Shown: positions 1 through 6,261, numbered from the stretch's first letter. The stretch is DNA of 9,362 nt from an uncultured Corynebacterium sp. (GCA_945631445.1 CALZCR010000033.1:1-9362), one strand, 5' to 3'. Program-made: numbers and translations. Notes: a model not told the origin generated them from the sequence alone.

Positions 1-165
1 CAGGCTCCGGAGGAAGCCCGTGCCAAGCGTCTGCTTACTGCAGGAGCTTCCACTACCAATCCACCGCACACTCGTTACGCCCGTGTCGGCGCGCCCGTCC
101 ACCAAAGTGAGGAAAACGGCCGTAGTAAACGCCCTCCCGCGCAAAGAGTTGGCCGACTACCCTGA
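1..165 (+). CDS. Possible C-terminal end of an unrecognised protein (partial, open at left edge)
   Basis: Frame 1 is open from the window edge to a TGA at 163-165, giving 54 codons rich in Arg, Pro, Ala and Thr, without membrane segments or a recognisable domain. Its position just upstream of a partition cassette would suit the tail of a plasmid replication gene, but nothing in these residues identifies one. A 54-codon open stretch at this GC content can occur by chance. I prefer this frame to the alternative one starting at 20, because that one runs through the partition promoter and boxes. Confidence 0.25.
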   Translation, partial: QAPEEARAKRLLTAGASTTNPPHTRYARVGAPVHQSEENGRSKRPPAQRVGRLP

Positions 166-217
166 CACCCCTCGCAGACCTCCCCGGGAGGGAAAGGCAG
201 GGGAACAGGATAATTCC

Positions 218-304
218 TACAGCTACTGTATATACAGTTCTATTTTTATCTCTCTGATCAGCGGAAACGCGTTTACAGCTATACAGCTGCCGCATAGCTG
301 TATA
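218..304. promoter_or_regulatory. Palindromic operator/partition boxes upstream of parA
   Basis: This AT-rich stretch holds several copies of TACAGC or its complement GCTGTA (218-223, 274-279, 282-287, 297-302). Two arrangements are perfect palindromes: ACTGTATATACAGT at 225-238, and TATACAGCT at 280-288 facing AGCTGTATA at 296-304 across a 7-nt spacer. The right arm of the second overlaps the parA -10 box, so binding there should block transcription. The same boxes recur after the operon (1171-1257), so one protein probably reads both. The obvious candidate is the ribbon-helix-helix protein at 927-1169, as in ParG-type autorepression. Binding itself is inferred. Confidence 0.7.
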
Positions 305-306
305 AT
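301..306 (+). promoter_or_regulatory. -10 box of the parA promoter
   Basis: TATAAT is a perfect consensus -10, 33 nt before the parA GTG. No good -35 lies at 17 nt; TATACA at 280-285 is 15 nt away and TTTACA at 272-277 is 23 nt away. The -10 lies inside a 9-bp-arm palindrome, which points to repression by a protein bound across it. A ribosome binding site, AGGAG at 328-332, is 7 nt before the start. Confidence 0.6.
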
Positions 307-339
307 GAACGGTATGCACCACCGACTAGGAGCAGCCAC

Positions 340-927
340 GTGATTATCAGTGTCATCAATGCCAAAGGCGGGGTAGGAAAAACCACCACCGCCATCTACC
401 TCGCCTCAGTGCTGGCCTTCCGTGGCCACCAAATCCGGTTTTTAGATATGGACCGACAGGGCTCAGCCATGGAGTGGTTCGAACGCGCCGAAGACAACGA
501 CGCCCCCCTGGCTTTCGGCGTAGAAGTCACCATCCCCCGCCAGCTGGCCCGCATCGCACGCCACAACCACGACGGTGAAATCATCATCATCGACACCCCA
601 CCCGGGGACACCGATGCAATTGATGCCGTCATCGAGGTCTCTGACTTCGTGCTCGTCCCCACCCGTTCGCGCAGCGCGGATATGACCCGTGTCTGGGAAA
701 TCCTGCCACTGCTACAGAACCGCCCGCATGCTGTGCTGCTGACGTTTGTACGGGCCGGCACCACCTCGCTGACGGATGCACTGACCGCGCTAGAAGAGGG
801 CGACGCCTCGTTCCTCGAGGCCCATATCCCGCTACGCGAGTCCATCGGCAACTCCTATGGCTACGCACCCACCCACTTCGACGGCTACGAGGCCGTCACC
901 GACGAAATCCTGGAGGCATTGAAATAA
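340..927 (+). CDS. parA: ParA/ParF-type plasmid partition ATPase
   Basis: This is a Walker-type ATPase that would drive segregation of a plasmid by dynamic, ATP-dependent association with the nucleoid, through a small DNA-binding partner. The N-terminus carries the deviant Walker A motif KGGVGKTT at residues 9-16, a Walker A'-like segment (FLDMDRQGSA) near residues 34-43, and a Walker B segment IIIIDTPPG near residues 85-93. At 195 residues it lacks the N-terminal helix-turn-helix of P1-type ParA and matches the short ParF class (type Ib). The GTG start is chosen because AGGAG lies 7 nt upstream and the first residues lead directly into the P-loop strand. Its stop overlaps the next gene's ATG by one base (TAATG), so the two are co-transcribed and probably translationally coupled. 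Confidence 0.9.
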   Translation: MIISVINAKGGVGKTTTAIYLASVLAFRGHQIRFLDMDRQGSAMEWFERAEDNDAPLAFGVEVTIPRQLARIARHNHDGEIIIIDTPPGDTDAIDAVIEVSDFVLVPTRSRSADMTRVWEILPLLQNRPHAVLLTFVRAGTTSLTDALTALEEGDASFLEAHIPLRESIGNSYGYAPTHFDGYEAVTDEILEALK

Positions 928-1169
928 TGGCTGTCAAAAAACCCAACGACATGGCACCCCGCCCGGCGCAGAAGACGCCGACCACCGCAGGCGATGTATT
1001 CCACAGCAACCGCCAGTCGGACTACACCACCAAATTCACCGTCCAGCTCGACACCGAGCTGCACCGCAAACTCAAACTCGCCGCCGCCCTAGAAGAGCGC
1101 ACCATGCGTGAAATCACCGAAGACGCCCTGGCCCACTACCTCAATACCGCTAAATCCTCTCGCCCATAA
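927..1169 (+). CDS. Small ribbon-helix-helix partition protein (ParG/ParB-like)
   Basis: The 80-residue product has a basic, Pro/Thr-rich and probably disordered N-terminal tail (residues 1-33), followed by a ribbon-helix-helix region (about 35-74): a strand TKFTVQLD, a helix starting at ELHRKL, and a second helix around MREITEDALAHYL. This layout and length resemble ParG of plasmid TP228, a centromere-binding protein that also represses its own operon and stimulates the ParF ATPase with its flexible tail. The ATG overlaps the parA stop by one base, with GGAGG at 912-916. The palindromic boxes before parA and after this gene are the likely binding sites. A CopG-like copy-number repressor is the main alternative, but pairing with a ParF-type ATPase favours partition. 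Confidence 0.8.
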   Translation: MAVKKPNDMAPRPAQKTPTTAGDVFHSNRQSDYTTKFTVQLDTELHRKLKLAAALEERTMREITEDALAHYLNTAKSSRP

Positions 1170-1170
1170 A

Positions 1171-1257
1171 TACAGCAACCGTAAATACAGCAGTCCGTTT
1201 AAGCCCTTCTAGCAGAAGAGCTGTATAACCGTATATACGGCTACCGTAAATACAGCT
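1171..1257. repeat. Downstream box cluster, candidate centromere (parS/parC) of the partition cassette
   Basis: Starting 2 nt after the stop codon of the RHH gene are two exact copies of CCGTAAATACAGC (1179-1191 and 1244-1256), a shorter ATAAATACAGC ending at 1176, the 12-bp palindrome CCGTATATACGG (1229-1240), and an 8-bp-arm inverted repeat AGCTGTAT (1219-1226) / ATACAGCT (1250-1257) enclosing that palindrome. The TACAGC core is shared with the boxes upstream of parA. Sequence-related clusters on both sides of a parA-RHH operon suggest one operator and one centromere. Iterons of a replication origin are a weaker alternative, because no rep gene is visible. Confidence 0.65.
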
Positions 1258-1385
1258 GGAGAGCGTCTCACGTAACACCCCTTCGAATGAGGCATAAGAC
1301 CCAGGGGTGCACGACTTGGTGTACTGCCTGCGGCGCCCTTGTTTTCTCGCTGGATCGGCCCCTGCATCGATCCGGCTGATCCCGG
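1258..1385. other. Intergenic stretch with two inverted repeats
   Basis: No gene is seen here. There is a 7-bp inverted repeat CACCCCT (1276-1282) / AGGGGTG (1303-1309) with a 20-nt spacer, and a 6-bp one GGATCG (1352-1357) / CGATCC (1368-1373) with a 10-nt spacer. The second lies 13 nt beyond the stop of the minus-strand cueP remnant and could be its terminator, but no T-tract follows in that direction. Confidence 0.3.
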
Positions 1386-1706
1386 TTAGAGTCGCTGCAG
1401 AGCAGGCGACTGCAGCCGTAGATCGGTAATACAGGTCACCGCGTCTGCCCCAGTACTAAAGGGTGCCGAGCCAGTGAACTCCCCTTGGGTGATCGTGATG
1501 ATGCCGGAGATATCGCGCGGTAGCCAGTAGCCGATGAATCCGTTGTCGAACGTCGTGGTGGTCTCGTCGATAAGTACCGTGCCGGTGTCGTCGTCGGTGA
1601 TGGTGACTTCGATGTGGGCATTGCGCATCTCGCCTAAACACGTGGTCAAGCTGTGATAGGTGCAGTCATGGGTGTGGGTGACAAACGGTGCCACGAAATG
1701 TGGGGG
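1386..1706 (-). pseudogene. cueP: 3' remnant of a CueP-family periplasmic copper-binding protein gene
   Basis: Read on the minus strand, about 106 codons ending in TAA (1388-1386) encode the C-terminal part of a protein I recognise as CueP family. Supporting segments are PFVTHTHDCTYHSLTTC with two Cys and several His near the truncated end, NGFIGYWLPR in the middle, and a TCITDLRL segment near the end. CueP is a secreted copper-binding protein; the paired cysteines in the HDC...C segment fit metal ligands. The N-terminal part, including the signal peptide, is gone: the reading frame runs straight into the terminal repeat of the IS3 element at 1707. An ATG inside that repeat (1727) opens the same frame but would give a product without a signal peptide, so this is almost certainly non-functional. 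The family call is by recall. Confidence 0.7.
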
Positions 1707-1729
1707 TGTCCCCCGAGTAGTGGACACGC
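1707..1729. repeat. IS3 left terminal inverted repeat (3' end of the element)
   Basis: It matches the complement of 2985-3007 at most positions, including GTCCCC, the single G and T of the middle, and a perfect GTGGACACGC core. TGTCC at 1707-1711 and GGACA at 1722-1726 also form a small palindrome within this end. Confidence 0.7.
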
Positions 1730-1737
1730 GGGATTGA

Positions 1738-2634
1738 TCAAGCAGCAGGCACCACGGTAACAGCCGCGGCCGTGTCTTCGAAAGCCCTCGGCGACAGGTA
1801 ACTGATTCCGGAGTGCCGCCGGCGGGTGTTGTAGCGTGTGATCCACCGGAACACCTCTCGTCGACACTGAACCGGTGACGCCCAGCTACCAGAACCTTGC
1901 AGCGTCTCCCGCTTCAGCGAGGCGTTGAACGACTCCGCCATCGCGTTATCCGCACTCGATCCGATCCGTCCCATCGACTGGCGGATCCCCAGCCTCCGAC
2001 AGGTGTCCTGGAACGCCGAGGAAGTATAGACGCTGCCGTGATCCGAGTGGAATATCGCTCCGTCCATCGAGCCCCGTGTCCGGGCCGCGTCCTCAATCGC
2101 GTCCTGAACGAGGCTGGTACGCATATGGTCCGCAAGCGAGTAGCCGACCAAGCGTCGGGAGTGCACGTCGATGACGGTGGCCAGGTACATAAATACTCCT
2201 TTCCCACAGGGCAAATAGGTAATATCTCCGATATAGAGCTGATTGCAGTCCTCGGCGGTGAAGTCTCGGCCAACGAGGTCGTCGAAGACCTTCGCGTCCC
2301 GGTCCGCGATGGTGGTGCGTGTCTTCTTGCGCAGGCTCACCCCGACGATCTGGTGCTGGCGCATGAGACGCTCGATGCGTTTGTGATTGACCGGCGTGGG
2401 CGCGGTGTCGTTGATTTCGGCGGTCATGCGGCGCACCCCGATCGTGGCGTCGAATTCCTCGTGGTAGTCCCGCATCTGGGACACCAGGGCCTCGTCCTTG
2501 TGTCGGCGGCGCTGGCGGGCGGGGGCGTTGGCACGCCACTTGTAAAAGCTTGACCGGTTCAGGCCAAGGACGTGGCATAACCGCTTGACAGGGTAGGTCT
2601 CGGAGTAGTCGTCAACGAACTGGAAGCGGCTCAC
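1738..2634 (-). CDS. IS3-family transposase OrfB (DDE catalytic subunit)
   Basis: This 298-residue integrase-core protein carries out strand transfer for the IS3 element. The catalytic triad is visible as D137 (YIGDITYLP), D198 (FHSDHGSVY) and E234 (AMAESFNASLK), with the canonical spacings of 60 and 35 residues. A conserved N-terminal HTH_21-type segment (near residues 42-100) precedes the catalytic core. The C-terminus has RYNTRRRHSGISYLSPRAFE, the usual IS3 ending. The start is GTG, overlapping the orfA stop in the arrangement GTGA, which points to reinitiation or translational coupling. Nothing looks broken, so the protein is probably active. Its stop lies 9 nt inside the left terminal repeat. 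Confidence 0.9.
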   Translation of the reverse strand: MSRFQFVDDYSETYPVKRLCHVLGLNRSSFYKWRANAPARQRRRHKDEALVSQMRDYHEEFDATIGVRRMTAEINDTAPTPVNHKRIERLMRQHQIVGVSLRKKTRTTIADRDAKVFDDLVGRDFTAEDCNQLYIGDITYLPCGKGVFMYLATVIDVHSRRLVGYSLADHMRTSLVQDAIEDAARTRGSMDGAIFHSDHGSVYTSSAFQDTCRRLGIRQSMGRIGSSADNAMAESFNASLKRETLQGSGSWASPVQCRREVFRWITRYNTRRRHSGISYLSPRAFEDTAAAVTVVPAA

Positions 2635-2942
2635 CAGCTCGTCTCTCCCGCGAAATACTTCGCGGCCTTACGCAGAATGTCGCGCTCGGTGGAGAGCTTC
2701 TGGGTCTCCGAGCGCAGGTGCTGGACTTCTTTGCGCAGGCGCAGCAGCTCGTCGGTGGGGTCCTCGGCGGTGCGGCTGGGCTGGACGCCGCGGGCCCTGC
2801 GGGCGGCGTAGACCCAGTTCTTCAACGTCGCCCGGCTGATGCCGAGGTCCACGGCGATTGAGGAAAAAGAAGCGCCCTTGGTGTCCTCGTAGAGCCGGAC
2901 CGCGTCGGCTTTGAACTCATCGGTGTAGGTGTTCTTCGGCAT
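2631..2942 (-). CDS. IS3-family transposase OrfA (helix-turn-helix subunit)
   Basis: The 103-residue product has an HTH of the HTH_Tnp_1 type (about residues 4-50: TDEFKADAVRLYED, then IAVDLGISRATLKNWV). A heptad-rich region (64-93, LLRLRKEVQHL then LSTERDILRKA) looks like the IS3 leucine-zipper coiled coil used for multimerisation. It would bind the terminal repeats and regulate or assist OrfB. The ATG at 2942 is preferred over upstream starts at 2957 and 2969, because MPKNTYTDEFK is the usual OrfA beginning. The stop overlaps the OrfB GTG start. Confidence 0.88.
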   Translation of the reverse strand: MPKNTYTDEFKADAVRLYEDTKGASFSSIAVDLGISRATLKNWVYAARRARGVQPSRTAEDPTDELLRLRKEVQHLRSETQKLSTERDILRKAAKYFAGETSW

Positions 2943-2984
2943 GGTGGTCTCTCGCATTCTCCGGCCCATTCTGGGCCAGGGTCA

Positions 2985-3007
2985 GCGTGTCCACCAAACA
3001 GGGGACG
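2985..3007. repeat. IS3 right terminal inverted repeat (5' end of the element)
   Basis: This is the complement of the left end: GCGTGTCCAC at 2985-2994 followed by the outer GGGGAC at 3001-3006. It joins directly to the truncated IS1380 transposase gene, and a GTG in it (2987) accidentally opens that frame. Confidence 0.7.
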
Positions 3008-4279
3008 GCCCCGACCACTCTCGCCCTGGCACTTGCCCTCGGTGGGGACGACGCAAATGACGTGGACCTCCTGGATCCGCTGGTGGCCACCGGCCTGATC
3101 GACCAGGTGCCCTCAGACTCCACGGTGCATCGCCGCCACGCAGAACTCGCCGGCCTGGGTTCTGACGGCACCACGGCGATCCTGGCGGGGATGAAATCGG
3201 CCCGTCGAGCCGCCTGGGCCGCCTGCGGCACCCGCAACCCCGCAGCCCGGGCCACCACCGACAATCCACTGGTCATCGACCTGGACGCCACCGAAATCCT
3301 CTCCCACTCCGACAAAGAGCATGCCACCCCGACGTGGAAGAAGCACTTCGGATTCCACCCCCTAGCAGCGATCATCGACCACGGCGACGGGCTGACCGGG
3401 GAACCCGCAGCCGTGCTCCTGCGCCCCGGCAACGCCGGATCCAACACCGCCGCCGACCACATCACCGTGCTGGACCAGGCGGTGAGTGCTCTTCCCGAGC
3501 ACGCCGACGGACACGAGTGGGACACACGCCTGCTGGTGCGTACCGACGCCGCCGGTGGTTCCCAATCCTTTCTCAACCACCTCAACGACCAGGGCCTGGC
3601 CTATTCCATCGGGTTCCCGGTGACCTGGCAGATCGGGGAGATCGCCTCGACCCTGGGGGACCCCGTCAAGCAGGGCATCATCCGCCCCGACGGCACCGTC
3701 ACCGACCCGGGTGACGGCTACGTTGCCGATATCACCTCCCGGATGCGGTCCTGGGCCGGGGAACCCCTGGGCACCGACCTGGACAAATACCCCGACGATA
3801 TGCGGATCATCATCCGGGTGGAACACCCCGCGTCCGGGGCGCAGCTGCGCATCACCGATGTCGATGGCCGCCGGGTTCAGGCCTTTGTCACCAACCGCCC
3901 CGGCCATGCCAACCGGCTCGACGTCCTGCACCGCGGCAGGGGCAGGTGCGAGCAACGGATCCGGGACCTGAAAGACTGCGGGTTGGGGAAACTCCCGCAC
4001 GAGAGTTTCCGGATGAATCAGGCGTGGTGTCATGTGGCGGTCCTGGCAATGAGCCTCATCACCTGGGCGGGGTTGGTCACCGCTGCCGGCAGTACCGCGG
4101 CACAGCAACGGCGGTCGCGGTGGTGGGTATGGGAACCGAAGACGCTGCGGGCGAGGATGTTGTCGATCGCCGCGATCGTGGTGCGTCACGCCCGGAGGGT
4201 CAGCCTGCGCTTCGATCAGGCTGCGCCGCATCGGCAGCTCCTGGAACACGGCCTGGCCAGGATCAGACGGATCGTCTGA
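3008..4279 (+). pseudogene. IS1380-family transposase, 5'-truncated by the IS3 element
   Basis: About 423 codons encode most of an IS1380-family DDE transposase. Candidate catalytic residues are the Asp in IDLDATEI (codon 3284-3286; the neighbouring Asp at 3278-3280 is possible), the Asp in VRTDAAGG (3545-3547) and the Glu in RCEQRIRDLKD (3950-3952). Compared with the related gene at 8432, the first roughly 57 residues are missing; homology starts with the T-x-LALALALGG segment just inside the IS3 border. The frame can still be read from a GTG inside the IS3 repeat (2987), but loss of the N-terminal region probably abolishes end recognition. The 3' part is intact, ending in TGA inside a long perfect hairpin. 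It lies 183 nt upstream of the lysR-type gene, the position from which ISEcp1-like IS1380 elements mobilise downstream DNA. Confidence 0.85.
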
Positions 4280-4288
4280 TCCTGGCCA
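4254..4288. terminator. Perfect 16-bp stem-loop across the transposase stop codon
   Basis: TGGCCAGGATCAGACG (4254-4269) is followed by a 3-nt loop (GAT) and its exact complement (4273-4288). The TGA stop (4277-4279) lies in the 3' arm. No T-tract follows, so this is not a textbook intrinsic terminator, but a stem this long and GC-rich would hinder transcription from either side. It may insulate the transposase from neighbouring promoters, or be a structural element of the IS end. Confidence 0.5.
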
Positions 4289-4448
4289 CATCCAGCCGCA
4301 CGCTTTCGTCACTGCAGTCCTGAAGTTCCCCTACGATCTCATACCGGACCCTGGTTTCCCGGCCCAGTACCCGCCGGGACTCCGCCGACCCTGCAGTCGG
4401 TCACCCCCGTGCTGAGGACTGGAGACAAGACCCGTGAAAAATCCGGGC
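4289..4448. other. Intergenic region between the IS1380 fragment and lysR
   Basis: No gene is seen. It should contain the right end of the IS1380 element. CCCGTGAAAA at 4431-4440 is the exact complement of TTTTCACGGG at 8317-8326, upstream of the second IS1380 gene, so the two may be facing terminal-repeat motifs; ten bases could match by chance. CAGTC (4394-4398) and GACTG (4417-4421) form a loose inverted repeat upstream of the lysR -10 box. Confidence 0.3.
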
Positions 4449-4463
4449 TAGGCTCGGGGCACA
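4449..4463 (+). promoter_or_regulatory. -10 box of lysR promoter, leaderless
   Basis: TAGGCT (4449-4454) is a typical actinobacterial TANNNT -10, with exactly 8 nt between it and the ATG at 4463. Transcription should start on or next to the A of the start codon, and no Shine-Dalgarno sequence is present. No good -35 is seen at 16-18 nt. This decides the start in favour of ATG 4463 over GTG 4409. Confidence 0.6.
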
Positions 4464-5344
4464 TGACAACTCGACCGGAATCCCTCCGGCACTGGGAGTA
4501 CTTCGTCGCCGTGGCCGAGGAGGGCAGCGTCACCGGTGCCGCGGAGCGGCTGGGGCTGACCCAGTCCCCCGTGTCCCAGGGGCTGAAACGTCTGGAGTCG
4601 AATCTCGGCCTCGACCTGATCCGCCGCTCCGCCACCGGTGCCACCCTCACCGAGGCGGGCCGGTCCCTGCTCCCGCAGGCCCGGATTCTGGTCCGGGACG
4701 CCACGGAACTGCAGAGCATGGCCCACGCCATCGCCGACGCCGGGGCCGAGGTCCGCGTGGGGCTGGCCCCCTCGGTGCCGCCGGGCATCGCCTTCGACCT
4801 CACCTCCGCGTTGCGGGACGTCGGCCGGGTCAGTGTGCACACGGCCGAGGTGTCGCAGCTGGTCACCCGGGTGGGCGAGGGCCGTCTGGACTGTGCCGTC
4901 ATCGAGGACCCGGCGCCGACGGGTGAGTTGTCTCGCGGGCAGCTGCACGAGGTTCCCCGGCTGCTCGCCGGGCCCGCCGAAAAGCCCGCGACCTGGGCGG
5001 CGTTGCGGGGACACACCCTGCTGGACAACACCGCCGCCGTCAGCCCGGCGGCCGCCGGACGCCTGGCCGACGCCTTCTTCACCATCGGCTTGCACCCGGA
5101 GACCGAGCTGTGGCCGGACCGGACGGTCCTGGCCGCGCGGCTCGGTGCCGGAGGCGCGATGGTGCTGCTCACCCCCGATCAACTCGGGGGCCTGCCCGCG
5201 TTCCCGATGCCGGCGGCCTTCCACCTGCGGCTGCGGTGTGTGGTGCCGCCGCAACGGGGCGGGGCCGTCGGAAAGCGGGATCTGCGCGACGTCGTGGACC
5301 GTGCCCTGCGGCGCTCCCTCGGGCGTCTGGGGGAGACCGGATGA
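4463..5344 (+). CDS. LysR-type transcriptional regulator (BlaA/AmpR-like)
   Basis: The 293-residue protein has the LysR N-terminal winged helix-turn-helix (about residues 6-64: LRHWEYFVAVAEEGSVTGAA, then LGLTQSPVSQGLKRLE, then GLDLIRR) and a C-terminal effector-binding region (about 75-290). The length is normal for the family. It overlaps the next gene by 4 nt (ATGA), so both come from one transcript. The neighbours, a cytoplasmic penicillin-recognising hydrolase and a PBP, make it the probable regulator of beta-lactam resistance here. That matches BlaA of Streptomyces cacaoi, which works with BlaB, and in principle AmpR of enterobacteria. Targets are likely its own promoter and that of the PBP gene at 6323. 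The effector is unknown; a cell-wall fragment is plausible by analogy. Confidence 0.85.
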   Translation: MTTRPESLRHWEYFVAVAEEGSVTGAAERLGLTQSPVSQGLKRLESNLGLDLIRRSATGATLTEAGRSLLPQARILVRDATELQSMAHAIADAGAEVRVGLAPSVPPGIAFDLTSALRDVGRVSVHTAEVSQLVTRVGEGRLDCAVIEDPAPTGELSRGQLHEVPRLLAGPAEKPATWAALRGHTLLDNTAAVSPAAAGRLADAFFTIGLHPETELWPDRTVLAARLGAGGAMVLLTPDQLGGLPAFPMPAAFHLRLRCVVPPQRGGAVGKRDLRDVVDRALRRSLGRLGETG

Positions 5345-6225
5345 CCAGGAGCCTGCGGGCCCGGATCGGCACCGAATTGGTCGCCGCGGGCTGTGACGGT
5401 TGGTGCTGGGCGCACCCGGTCGGCGAGGAGGCGGCCGGCGTCGGGGTCGGCGCCGACAGTCAGACCAGCATCTCGTCGATGTACAAGGTCCACCTCCTGG
5501 CCGCCTTCTGCCTGGCCGTGGACCGCGGGCTGCTGAATCCGCTCGACGCGGTGACGCTCAGCGCGGATGACGGCCCGGTCGGGACCCCGGGAGTGGGGCT
5601 GTTCGCCGACCCCGTGACGATGAGCCTGCGGGATCTGGTGCGTCAGATGGTGGTGCTCTCCGACAGCATCGCCGCCCGGGTGCTGCAGCGGCGTCTCCCG
5701 CCGGGCCTGGTCGGGGAGGTCGTCTCCCTGGCGAATCTCGAGGACACCACGATCGTCGCCCCGGGCACCACCGAGTCCGAACTCCCGGCCCTTCCCGAGG
5801 ACGGCTCCGCGGCCAGCGAGGCGATCCGGCTGCTGGTCTCCTACCCCCGGGTCCGCCAGGATCCGGCCGCCTACCGCTCGGTGAGCACCCCACGCCAGCT
5901 GTGCCGCCTGCTGGACTGGATCTGGACGGGCCCGGATCTCACCGGGGTCTCCCGTGCCTTCGCCCGGACCGTGCTCGGGCAGCAGGTGTGGGGCCACCGG
6001 ATCCCCTCCGGCTTCCCCGCCGGGGGCGTGCGCTTCCACGGCAAGACCGGGACGATCGGCCCCGTGCGCGGCGAGGTTTCCGTGGTGGTCGTCGACGAGG
6101 AGGCACCCATCGTCGTCGCCGTGATCACCCGTTCAGCCCGCAGCGGCCCGAACCTCGCGGCCGCGGACGCCGCGATCGGCCGCATCGCCCGGTTACTCGT
6201 CGATGAACTGCGCATGTCGCGCTGA
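5341..6225 (+). CDS. Cytoplasmic class A beta-lactamase-like serine hydrolase (BlaB-like regulator)
   Basis: The 294-residue protein belongs to the penicillin-recognising serine hydrolases. It has the nucleophile motif SMYK at 46-49, SDS at 107-109 in place of the SDN of class A enzymes, and KTGTIG from 235. A segment ESELP from E145 may correspond to the omega-loop ExELN of class A enzymes (general base Glu166); the spacing from the SDS is 38 residues, but the Asn is replaced. There is no signal peptide, lipobox or membrane segment: the N-terminus reads MTRSLRARIG. It should therefore stay in the cytoplasm, where a resistance beta-lactamase would be useless. This combination, directly coupled to a LysR gene, matches BlaB of Streptomyces cacaoi, which has the active-site motifs, is cytoplasmic, and is needed for regulation. 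A role as sensor or effector processor is inferred. An orphan beta-lactamase that lost its export signal is the main alternative. The ATG overlaps the lysR stop. Confidence 0.8.
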   Translation: MTRSLRARIGTELVAAGCDGWCWAHPVGEEAAGVGVGADSQTSISSMYKVHLLAAFCLAVDRGLLNPLDAVTLSADDGPVGTPGVGLFADPVTMSLRDLVRQMVVLSDSIAARVLQRRLPPGLVGEVVSLANLEDTTIVAPGTTESELPALPEDGSAASEAIRLLVSYPRVRQDPAAYRSVSTPRQLCRLLDWIWTGPDLTGVSRAFARTVLGQQVWGHRIPSGFPAGGVRFHGKTGTIGPVRGEVSVVVVDEEAPIVVAVITRSARSGPNLAAADAAIGRIARLLVDELRMSR

Positions 6226-6246
6226 GATTCCCCACCGGAGAACACC

Positions 6247-6261
6247 CCGCCGAGCAGGCGG
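6247..6261. other. Small GC-rich hairpin after the BlaB-like gene
   Basis: CCGCC, a 5-nt loop GAGCA, then GGCGG begins 21 nt after the stop. It lacks a T-tract, so it could weaken readthrough into the PBP gene without ending transcription. Confidence 0.3.

Larger units (their letters stand above)
1707..3007 (-). mobile_element. Complete IS3-family insertion sequence
   Basis: A roughly 1.3-kb element with two overlapping minus-strand genes (orfA, orfB) is bounded by imperfect inverted repeats at 1707-1729 and 2985-3007. The repeats share GTCCCC near the tips and GTGGACACGC as the inner core. The size, the gene layout and a D-60-D-35-E transposase all fit the IS3 family. The flanks are a cueP remnant on the left and an IS1380 transposase fragment on the right. 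No matching 3-4 bp target duplication is visible (GGG versus GCC next to the assigned tips), so the present flanks were probably not adjacent when it inserted. The exact tips are uncertain by about one base, since the left tip reads TGT and the right tip, read inward, reads CGT. Confidence 0.85.

Noticed and set aside
179..191. CCTCCC-C-GGGAGG as a terminator upstream of parA
   Set aside because: Too short a loop for a hairpin of useful stem length, and no T-tract follows.
20..343. 107-codon plus-strand frame at the left edge
   Set aside because: It runs across the palindromic boxes and the parA promoter and into the parA start, and its sequence shows no domain.
1171..1257. CRISPR-like array
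   Set aside because: The repeats are short palindromic boxes with irregular spacing, no uniform spacers and no cas genes; protein-binding sites of the partition cassette explain them better.
4409..4462. GTG 4409 as the start of the LysR protein (18 extra residues)
   Set aside because: It would place the -10 box TAGGCT inside the gene, lacks a ribosome binding site, and adds residues that precede the usual LysR N-terminus.
4339..6039. Long minus-strand frames opposite lysR and the BlaB-like gene
   Set aside because: They have biased composition and no recognisable domain; the plus-strand proteins have clear family motifs and a coherent ATGA overlap.
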